A DNA stretch of 64,000 bases, from positions 5,190 to 69,189 of the forward strand of contig CAZHLD010000009.1 of the NCBI GenBank assembly GCA_964533185.1, read 5' to 3'. A program made the position numbers and the translations under genes. This document shows positions 57,575 to 64,000 of the stretch, piece after piece (positions within the stretch are counted from its first letter, which is position 1; each line of letters opens with the position of its first letter). The DNA comes from CAZHLD01 sp964533185 (GTDB lineage Bacteria > Acidobacteriota > Terriglobia > Acidiferrales > UBA7541). The notes below the pieces were generated by a model. It did no database searches. It saw only the letters and a program-made list of their open reading frames with translations, and had not been told where the DNA came from.

Positions 57575-58183
57575 TCACGCCGCATTCGACGTTGGCTGCT
57601 CCAGCTTCTTCCCGCAGTACGCGCAATTCGTCCAATCGCGCTCCACAGACTTCCCGCACTGCGGGCACGTCGGCTTCAGCGCCGTNNNNNNNNNNNNNNN
57701 NNNNNNNNNNNNNNNNNNNNNNNNNNNNNNNNNNNNNNNNNNNNNNNNNNNNNNNNNNNNNNNNNNNNNNNNNNNNNNNNNNNNNGTGTACGCCGCATAC
57801 CCCAGCCACGCCTGGCGAAAACTCACCTCCAGCCACGCGGCAGCGCCGCTCGTCAGCAGCCGGACGATTGGCCAGCCCGCCAGCGTCAGCGTCCACGCAA
57901 ACAGCACCGCGAACACCAGCAGGCTCAAGTCCCACCGCTGTTCTGCCTCCGCCGCCAGCTTTTGTACCACCAGCGTCCGCGTCCGCTCCACCAGCCCCGC
58001 CGGCGGACGCGGTGTCGGCAGCCGGCGGAGTCCGCCAGCCAGCGCGTTCCAACTCTCCAGCTCCCGCGCGCATTCGCCGCATTCTCTGATGTGCCGCTCG
58101 ACCATCTGCTGCTCGTTCTCCTCGAGCGCGCCCGCCGCCGACAGCGTCAGCAGTTCCCGGACTTTGTCGTGTCCAATCATCAT
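57575..58183 (-). CDS. Anti-sigma factor with zinc-finger and C-terminal zinc ribbon, interrupted by gap
   Basis: ATG 58183 begins HDKVRELLTLSAAGALEENE with the zf-HC2 motif HIRECGECARELES (His-x3-Cys-x2-Cys). A transmembrane helix follows (LLVFAVLFAWTLTLAGWPIV) and further hydrophobic parts before the gap. After the gap the frame resumes with a zinc ribbon CPQCGKSVE and CAYCGKKLEQ. The 100-N gap means the join between the two parts is not proven; two adjacent genes are possible. It lies 4 bases after the sigma factor stop and should sequester it at the membrane. Confidence 0.7.
   Translation of the reverse strand: MMIGHDKVRELLTLSAAGALEENEQQMVERHIRECGECARELESWNALAGGLRRLPTPRPPAGLVERTRTLVVQKLAAEAEQRWDLSLLVFAVLFAWTLTLAGWPIVRLLTSGAAAWLEVSFRQAWLGYAAYXXXXXXXXXXXXXXXXXXXXXXXXXXXXXXXXXXTALKPTCPQCGKSVERDWTNCAYCGKKLEQPTSNAA
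57686..57785. other. Assembly gap, 100 N
   Basis: Exactly 100 N inside the anti-sigma gene. The true sequence length between the flanks is unknown. Confidence 0.98.
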
Positions 58184-58187
58184 CCCC

Positions 58188-58796
58188 TCACACCTGCCAT
58201 TCGCTTGCTGCCCCACGTGACTCCAGTCGCCGGCGCATCTGCTCCAGGCTCCGGCGCAATCTCGTTTTCACTGTCGAAAGTGGTGCTCCCAGCACCTCAG
58301 CGATCTCTTCGAGCTTCATCTCTTCCTCAAACCGCAGCGTGAGTACCTCGCGGTAGATCACCGGCAGCTCACCCAACGCTTCGGCCAACCGGCTCGACCG
58401 CTCGCGCACAATCACCTTTTCAAGCGCCGTCGGCTCTCCAGCAGACAATTGATCTGCCCGCGTCTCTCCCGTCGCCAGCGGCTCATCGAGACTCTCCGGC
58501 TTGTACCGCCGCAGGTGGTCGATCGCCAGGTTGCGCGCCACCGTAAAGAGCCACGCTTCAAAGCTCCGCCTTGGGTCGTACGCGCGGATTTTCTCCGCCA
58601 CGCGCAGCCACGTCTGCTGGAAAAGGTCCTCCGCCGTTGCCGGTTCCCGCACCATCCGGAGCAGGTAGCGGTACAGCCGGTTCTGGTAGCGCTCCAGCAG
58701 CGCCTCAAATGCCGCCGGGTCCCCGCGCCGCAGTCGTGCCGCCTCACTTTCGAGGCCCACCGGCACCTCCCAAATCATTGCCGCCTCGCCAATCAT
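58188..58796 (-). CDS. ECF-family RNA polymerase sigma factor
   Basis: A 202-residue sigma factor; ATG 58796 with GGGAAGG upstream is preferred over upstream TTG 58835. Region 2 contains LLERYQNRLYRYLLRMV and the DNA-binding FEAWLFTVARNLAIDHLRRY. Region 4 has LPVIYREVLTLRFEEEMKLE, EIAEVLGAPLSTVKTRLRRS. The linker DEPLATGETRADQLSAGEPT is typical. No promoter of its own class could be identified. The adjacent zf-HC2 protein is its presumed anti-sigma factor. Confidence 0.93.
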   Translation of the reverse strand: MIGEAAMIWEVPVGLESEAARLRRGDPAAFEALLERYQNRLYRYLLRMVREPATAEDLFQQTWLRVAEKIRAYDPRRSFEAWLFTVARNLAIDHLRRYKPESLDEPLATGETRADQLSAGEPTALEKVIVRERSSRLAEALGELPVIYREVLTLRFEEEMKLEEIAEVLGAPLSTVKTRLRRSLEQMRRRLESRGAASEWQV

Positions 58797-58887
58797 ACTC
58801 GGCCTTCCCATCTCGTATACGTCTGAGCCACTCAAAAAGACTCAGCCTCGGGCCGCCGTGCCATTTACGGGGTGGGCGCGTCGCCTG

Positions 58888-58896
58888 TGTTAAAAT
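58888..58896 (+). promoter_or_regulatory. Extended -10 promoter of the 58906 gene
   Basis: TGTTAAAAT: TG, one base, then TAAAAT. It ends nine bases before ATG 58906, implying a near-leaderless message. Confidence 0.55.
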
Positions 58897-58905
58897 GCTT
58901 TGCGA

Positions 58906-59670
58906 ATGCACCCCAACATCCAGCACCTGATTGATTTGCAGGTGGTTGACCTTCGGCTTGCCGAGCTTCGCGCCCAACTTTCGGGCTTCCCCCGTCGCCT
59001 GGCCGAGCTCGACGCCCGCCTCTCCAGCGCCCGCAAGCAGCTCGAAACCTCCAAAGAAGCCCTGCTCACCAGCCTGAAAGACCGCAAGAAATACGAGTTG
59101 GACGTCGAGAGTTGGAAAGAAAAGGTCCGCAAATATAAGGACCAGACCGCCAGTGTGAAGACCAACGAAGCCTACAAAGCCCTTCAGCACGAAGTCACTT
59201 ATGCCGAAGGCGAGGTCGCCAAGGCTGAAGACCGCCTGCTCGACCGCATGATGGCCGGCGAGGAATTCGAGCGCCAGGTGAAGGCCGCTGAGCGCTCACT
59301 CAAGGAGATCGAGGCCGCCTCCTCCTCCGAACGCCAGCAGCTACAAAAGGAACAGTCCGCCTTGCAGATGGAGCTTGAGGTGGACGAGGCGCGCCGCCTC
59401 GAAGCCACTGCCTTCATCCCCGAAGACCTGCTCGACCACTACCATCGCATCGCCGCCCGTCATGGCGGAGTGGGCCTGGCCGCCGTCCGCGACGAGACCT
59501 GCTCCATGTGCCGCGTCCGCGTCCGCCCGCACGTCTTTCAGAAGCTGCGCCGCGAGGGCTGCGAGGAAATCTTCCACTGCGAGACGTGCACCCGCATCCT
59601 TTATTACTTCGAACCGGTCGCCCAGGCCGCCGCCGCCGCCGAGAGCGCCGCACCGACCGATGAGTCCTGA
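58906..59670 (+). CDS. Coiled-coil protein with C4-type zinc ribbon
   Basis: A 254-residue protein starting at ATG 58906. Residues 1-170 form a long antiparallel coiled coil (many Glu, Lys, Arg, Ala). The C-terminus has CSMCRVRVRPHVFQKLRREG and EIFHCETCTRILYYFEP, a four-Cys zinc ribbon. This is the CdsZ-like/zf-RING_7 family found in many bacteria with a suggested link to ribosome or nucleic acid handling; function is not settled. It is followed after 15 bases by the RNase HI gene, so they are likely co-transcribed. Confidence 0.85.
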   Translation: MHPNIQHLIDLQVVDLRLAELRAQLSGFPRRLAELDARLSSARKQLETSKEALLTSLKDRKKYELDVESWKEKVRKYKDQTASVKTNEAYKALQHEVTYAEGEVAKAEDRLLDRMMAGEEFERQVKAAERSLKEIEAASSSERQQLQKEQSALQMELEVDEARRLEATAFIPEDLLDHYHRIAARHGGVGLAAVRDETCSMCRVRVRPHVFQKLRREGCEEIFHCETCTRILYYFEPVAQAAAAAESAAPTDES

Positions 59671-59685
59671 CCACCCCGCCACGCG

Positions 59686-60327
59686 ATGAAGCGCCTCGCG
59701 AAATCCCGTGCGCCGCTTCCTGCTCGCCTCTTCTCCGAGCCCGAGCACCCTAAGGAAATCTTCGTCGCCCACGTGGACGGCGCCTCGCGCGGCAACCCCG
59801 GCCCGGCCTCTTACGCTGTGGTCATCCGCTCCAGCGACGGCCAGGTGGTCCTCCAACTCGGCAAGTATCTCGGCCGCACCACCAACAACGTCGCCGAGTA
59901 TTACGCGCTCATCACCGCCCTCGACTACGCCGCCGCTCACAACATCCGCCAGCTCCGCGTCCGCAGCGATTCCGAGCTGCTCGTCCGCCAGATACAGGGC
60001 CGCTACAAAGTGAAAAGTGCCGTCCTCAAGCCCCTCCATGAGCGCGCCCGCAAGCTCGCCAACGCCTTCTCCTACTTCCACATCGAGCACATCCCTCGCG
60101 AACAAAACGCCGAAGCCGACGCCCTCGCCCATGCCGCCCTCGATCAAACTGGCCGCCACTCCTCTTCAACTTCCTCTCTCTCCGCCGCACCGTCACCAAC
60201 CAAATCTCCAACGTCAAAAAAAATCCGCGCGCGCTACCGCCAGGGCGCCCTCCACCCCGCCGAGCCTCTCGACCTCGCCGACGGCGAAGAAGTCGAGCTC
60301 ACCATCCAAAGATTCAGCAAGAGTTGA
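59686..60327 (+). CDS. rnhA: Ribonuclease HI fused to a DUF104/AF2212-like domain
   Basis: A 213-residue protein. RNase HI part: HVDGASRGNPGPASYAVVIR with Asp31, NNVAEYYALITALDYA with Glu71, RVRSDSELLVRQIQGRYKVK with Asp95 and EQNAEADALAHAALDQ with Asp145, so the DEDD set that cuts RNA in RNA-DNA hybrids is complete. After a Ser/Thr/Pro linker (157-178) the end reads KKIRARYRQGALHPAEPLDL, then ADGEEVELTIQRF, the pattern of DUF104 (AF2212-like antitoxin) proteins. Standard RNase HI lacks this tail. It follows the zinc-ribbon gene. Confidence 0.88.
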   Translation: MKRLAKSRAPLPARLFSEPEHPKEIFVAHVDGASRGNPGPASYAVVIRSSDGQVVLQLGKYLGRTTNNVAEYYALITALDYAAAHNIRQLRVRSDSELLVRQIQGRYKVKSAVLKPLHERARKLANAFSYFHIEHIPREQNAEADALAHAALDQTGRHSSSTSSLSAAPSPTKSPTSKKIRARYRQGALHPAEPLDLADGEEVELTIQRFSKS

Positions 60328-60356
60328 TCCAAGAAGGAAAAGGCCCGGCCAGCCCT

Positions 60357-61154
60357 TCAGCGATGTGGGGCGGAGGGGGTCGTTGGTGTGGTTCTTGTAG
60401 GGCCGGACGACAGTTCCTGCAGAATTATCCCTTCCACTTGGCTCCAGACTTCCGGGTCGAAATCCATCCTCGAATGGGCCCGGCTGAACACCTTCCGGAA
60501 CAGCGAAACCCCGGACATATCCACTTTCTTCTGCGAGTAGTCGTACTGGAAATTCCCCAAAATTTGAGTCGTCTGGGGGTCCTCCGCGCGGATCTCAGGC
60601 TCTCCCTTCAAGAAGATCGCATGGTGCTGGAAGAGGTTTGCCGCGTGCCGCACGTTGGGCGGGACCAGCCCGTCCTCTCGCCCGATGCTGTCCACTTGCA
60701 CCGTCAGCAGGACCGGCACACCCATCAGCTGCAAGTCTCTCGCCAGTTTCACAACCGCCGCCGCTCCAAAACTGTGCCCGTAGAGAATGATGCGCGCCGA
60801 ACTGCGTTCCTCCGCATCGAGTTTTCCGTCCTGGTTGCGGTCCAGCCCGTTCCCCACGAGCTGCACGGCAAGCTGGCGCCGGTGGTTTTCGAGCGTCTCC
60901 ACGTGCACGCCCGGCAGGTTCATCGCCCGGAGCTTGAGCGCCAGCCGGCGGACGTTTTTCTTGTCGTTGTTCCAGGGTTCCCAGCCCCCCAGGATGCCGA
61001 TGACCAGCGTGTCGCCCGCGGCGATCGGCGTGCGCGTAACGAAGTGTTTGTATTCCTGTCCCCAGCTCAACAGGGAAGGAGGAAGCACTAAACCAAGGCT
61101 CATCGCAACACAGATCACGAAGAGCTTCCGGAGCACTTTGGCCTTTCGCCGCAA
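60357..61154 (-). CDS. Exported alpha/beta-hydrolase-like protein
   Basis: A 265-residue protein with signal-like N-terminus (LFVICVAMSLGLVLPPSLLS). LVIGILGGWEPWNNDKKNVR starts the hydrolase core; the nucleophile elbow is ILYGHSFGAAAVVKLARDL with GHSFG. The segment DRNQDGKLDAEE resembles an EF-hand calcium loop inserted before the elbow. QVDSIGREDGLVPPNVRHAA would hold the acid residue. Substrate unknown; a lipase or esterase role is a guess. The frame ends in a Thr/Pro-rich tail. Confidence 0.7.
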   Translation of the reverse strand: MRRKAKVLRKLFVICVAMSLGLVLPPSLLSWGQEYKHFVTRTPIAAGDTLVIGILGGWEPWNNDKKNVRRLALKLRAMNLPGVHVETLENHRRQLAVQLVGNGLDRNQDGKLDAEERSSARIILYGHSFGAAAVVKLARDLQLMGVPVLLTVQVDSIGREDGLVPPNVRHAANLFQHHAIFLKGEPEIRAEDPQTTQILGNFQYDYSQKKVDMSGVSLFRKVFSRAHSRMDFDPEVWSQVEGIILQELSSGPTRTTPTTPSAPHR

Positions 61155-61208
61155 TGGAAAGCCCCTCCCGGCGGCTGCGAACCGACCTCAGCTGCTCGGC
61201 GGAGTTCC

Positions 61209-62255
61209 TTACTTCAGAAAATACGACCGGTAGAGCGTGTCGCGCTGGGCAGGAATGTAGCCGGCGTCGGTGATAATGCGGCGCAGCTCGGCCTCGTTGG
61301 TACGGTTACGCACCCCGGCGGCGTACACCACATTCTCCTCGATCAGGATGCTGCCCACGTCGTCCGCGCCAAACTGCAACCCCACCTGGCACACCTTGAT
61401 CCCCGGCGTCAGCCAGCTCGACTGGATGTGATCAATATTGTCCAGGTACAGCCGGCTGATCGCCAGCGTCTTCAGGTAGTCCACCGCCGTCGCTTCCGGC
61501 ACTTTCTTCCCGAGCGGCGTATTCTCCGGCGCAAACATCCACGGGATAAACGCGGTGAAACCGCCGGTGTCCTGCTGGATCCGCCGCAGCCGTTCGAGGT
61601 GGTTCACGCGGTGGCGGTACTCTTCGCCGCAGCCAAACATCATCGTCGCCGTCGTCCGCACCCCCAGCGCGTGCGCCGTGCGATGCATCGTTTCCCACTC
61701 ATCCGCCGTACATTTTAGCCGCGAAATCCGCGCGCGAACCTCGTTGTCCAGTATCTCGGCGCCAGCGCCCGGCACCGAGTCAAGCCCCGCGTCCCGCAGC
61801 CGTATGAGGGTATCGCGCACGGTCAATCCCGACAGCTCAGCGATATTCAATATCTCCGGCGCGGAAAAACTATGCAGGTGTACTTGCGGGTAGCGCTGCT
61901 TGAGCGACCGCAGCAAGTTCTCGTAGTAATCAATCTTCAGGTCCGCGTGCAGACCGCCCTGCAGCAGCACGCCGGTCCCACCCAACTCGAGCATCTCGTC
62001 AATCTTCGCGAAGATGGTCTCGAGCGATAGCAAGTATCCCTCTTTAGACCCCATCGGCCGGTAGAACGCGCAGAACGAGCAGTACTCGGTGCAGAAGTTC
62101 GTGTAGTTGATGTTCCGGTCGATCTGGTAGGTCACCACGCGCGGATCGGTCTTCTTCTTCCGCACCTGGTTCGCCGCCATCCCGATGCCAATCAGGTCAT
62201 CCGACCCGAACAATTCAAGCGCTTCCTGTGGCGTAATCCCCATCCCGCTTCCCAT
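61209..62255 (-). CDS. mqnC: Cyclic dehypoxanthinyl futalosine synthase (radical SAM)
   Basis: A 348-residue radical SAM enzyme of the futalosine menaquinone pathway. It cyclises dehypoxanthine futalosine. The iron-sulfur motif C-x3-C-x2-C is Cys55, Cys59, Cys62 in NFCTEYCSFCAFYR. GGTGVLLQGGLHADLKIDYY, HSFSAPEILNIAELSGLTVR, LDSVPGAGAEILDNEVRARI, and TATMMFGCGEEYRHRVNHLE are strong MqnC landmarks. The next gene upstream, mqnA, is in the same direction. The start MGSGMG is one of two in-frame ATG codons close together. Confidence 0.94.
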   Translation of the reverse strand: MGSGMGITPQEALELFGSDDLIGIGMAANQVRKKKTDPRVVTYQIDRNINYTNFCTEYCSFCAFYRPMGSKEGYLLSLETIFAKIDEMLELGGTGVLLQGGLHADLKIDYYENLLRSLKQRYPQVHLHSFSAPEILNIAELSGLTVRDTLIRLRDAGLDSVPGAGAEILDNEVRARISRLKCTADEWETMHRTAHALGVRTTATMMFGCGEEYRHRVNHLERLRRIQQDTGGFTAFIPWMFAPENTPLGKKVPEATAVDYLKTLAISRLYLDNIDHIQSSWLTPGIKVCQVGLQFGADDVGSILIEENVVYAAGVRNRTNEAELRRIITDAGYIPAQRDTLYRSYFLK

Positions 62256-62302
62256 CCCGTCAGTCTAGGCCCTGGCCCGCCGCGGCGGGCGATGCCGGGG
62301 CA

Positions 62303-62338
62303 ATCGAAGATTCCGGCCCTGCCGGAGAGAATCCCTCT
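62303..62338. repeat. Dispersed repeat, core of family A, copy 4
   Basis: TCGAAGATTCCGGCC, then GCCGGAGAGAATCCCTC, matches the core at 3751-3785 with few changes. It lies between mqnC and mqnA and touches the mqnA stop codon. Confidence 0.65.
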
Positions 62339-63201
62339 TACCCTGCCGCCCCAGCTCGCGCCGACGTTGGCGCAAATTCGAGCGGCTTCGCCCGCGGCGT
62401 CAGTCCGGCCTCCGCGCACAACCGGAAGTACAGCTCCAGCCCTTCGCGGCTCTCCTCGTCCAGCGAGAACTGAATGTTCTCGCGGAGGTAGCGCTCCAGC
62501 TCCCGCGCGGGCAAATCAAGCTGACCAGCAGCCTTCGCCGCAATCTCCGGTATGTGATTGAGCCCGAACTCGCGCGACGCCAGAAAATCCGCCACCACTT
62601 CCGGCCGCACCGCACTGCACCGCGCCACCCACATCGCCAGCACGCACGGACGCCCCGTCATCTCCCGCCATTCGTGCGCCACGTCGTAAAGATAAACAGC
62701 CGGGTAACCCGCCACGGGCAATTCCTCCGGCGAAGCTTCCGCTCGCAGCGCCACGCGCAGCGCCGGGTCGCCAATCAGCAGCGCCGCGTCGGCTTCGGCC
62801 AGCATCGCTTCCGGGTCGGGCGCCGCCTCCACAAACTCCGGCGCAATCTTCCACCGCCCCGCGCACAGCAGCCGCACCAGCGCAGCCGAGCTGCGCGAGC
62901 TGCTGTCCAGCGCGATCCGCCGCGCCTGCTCGATGGGCTTCTTCGCGATCACCAGGATGCTGCGGACTTCGTCCCGCGCCGCGATGGCCATCCCAGGCAG
63001 CACAACCACGTCGTCCATGCGCTGGTACTCGATCGCCGGGATCAGCGCCACGTCGGCCTGCCCGCTGCGCAGCGCCTCGGCGCACAGCGACGGCACCGTG
63101 AACGAAAGGTCGTACTTCCCCGCGAGCGGCCCTTCCGTGAATCCCCACACCAATGGCGCCGTGTTCAGGTACTCGACAACGGAGATGCGCAGCCGGTCCA
63201 A
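62338..63201 (-). CDS. mqnA: Chorismate dehydratase
   Basis: A 287-residue periplasmic-binding-like fold enzyme that dehydrates chorismate in the futalosine pathway. RISVVEYLNTAPLVWGFTEG at the start is diagnostic, then DLSFTVPSLCAEALRSGQAD, VALIPAIEYQRMDDVVVLPG, LDSSSRSSAALVRLLCAGRW, and ADAALLIGDPALRVALRAEA. TTG 63201 is taken as the start because no ATG or GTG precedes the conserved region. mqnB and mqnD are not in the window. Confidence 0.93.
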   Translation of the reverse strand: MDRLRISVVEYLNTAPLVWGFTEGPLAGKYDLSFTVPSLCAEALRSGQADVALIPAIEYQRMDDVVVLPGMAIAARDEVRSILVIAKKPIEQARRIALDSSSRSSAALVRLLCAGRWKIAPEFVEAAPDPEAMLAEADAALLIGDPALRVALRAEASPEELPVAGYPAVYLYDVAHEWREMTGRPCVLAMWVARCSAVRPEVVADFLASREFGLNHIPEIAAKAAGQLDLPARELERYLRENIQFSLDEESREGLELYFRLCAEAGLTPRAKPLEFAPTSARAGAAG

Positions 63202-63356
63202 GCAAGCCCCCGAGAATCGCCTGATTTTAGCATACCGTCCCCGGCTGCCCGCGTCGCCCGCTCCGGGACGAACCGGTGGAACCCTTCGCCGCGTATGGAT
63301 ACAATGAACGCGCCGAAGCCGACGAAATCATCCTGATCCGTCGTGGGGGTCTATAG

Positions 63357-64000
<644 letters not shown>

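Overview
The window is a GC-rich bacterial chromosome segment, most likely from an Acidobacteriota-type organism. That is an inference from overall gene content and style: futalosine menaquinone genes mqnA/mqnC, a TonB receptor with an N-terminal carboxypeptidase-regulatory-like domain, exported TldD-like proteins, many secreted hypotheticals, dispersed hairpin repeats and heptamer tracts. Two runs of exactly 100 N (16601-16700 and 57686-57785) show it is a scaffold from a draft or metagenomic assembly. Coding density is high. No rRNA, tRNA, insertion sequence, prophage or CRISPR array was found.

Layout. 0-7 kb: Memo-like protein, small hypotheticals, a methylmalonyl-CoA mutase catalytic chain, an AlkZ-like protein, a UGA-containing Bcp peroxiredoxin and gatB. 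7-13 kb: a vitamin B12 uptake locus (TonB receptor, btuD, btuC, btuF) with two cobalamin riboswitches. 13-21 kb: enoyl-CoA hydratase, thiolase, lipoprotein, serS, glutamate dehydrogenase, a nucleotidyltransferase/small-protein pair and thiD. 21-31 kb: pyrimidine genes (pyrC, pyrB, pyrR, pyrD, pyrF), a PafA-like phosphatase, rlpA, selB and tatA. 31-38 kb: maf, panC and panB around two tandem DinB genes, and an ADP-forming acyl-CoA synthetase. 38-50 kb: a GltD-like flavoprotein, a PD40 protein, a CDF transporter with an enlarged C-terminus, an M1 aminopeptidase, a secreted TldE/TldD pair and a quinone-oxidoreductase-like protein. 50-58.8 kb: two FecR-domain proteins, a second UGA-containing peroxiredoxin, a SpoIIE-type phosphatase and an ECF sigma/anti-sigma pair. 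58.9-64 kb: a zinc-ribbon coiled-coil protein, an RNase HI fused to a DUF104-like domain, mqnC, mqnA and a truncated glucose/sorbosone dehydrogenase-like lipoprotein.

The most notable system is selenocysteine decoding. Two unrelated-locus peroxiredoxin genes (4521-4991 minus; 54373-54993 plus) each carry one in-frame TGA exactly where the family has its peroxidatic cysteine. Each TGA is followed, at the same offset, by the sequence TCCGAGTT inside a predicted SECIS-like hairpin. The elongation factor that would decode them, SelB, is encoded at 28714-30612 with its own promoter, and SerRS, which charges tRNA-Sec with serine, is at 16825. selA, selD and selC are not in the window. Conventional gene calling would truncate or split both selenoprotein genes.

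Other links: B12 import under riboswitch control can supply the B12-dependent mutase. Short degenerate heptamer tandem repeats recur in intergenic DNA, in the serS promoter and inside coding regions. Several genes have extended -10 or sigma-70-like promoters placed almost directly on the start codon.
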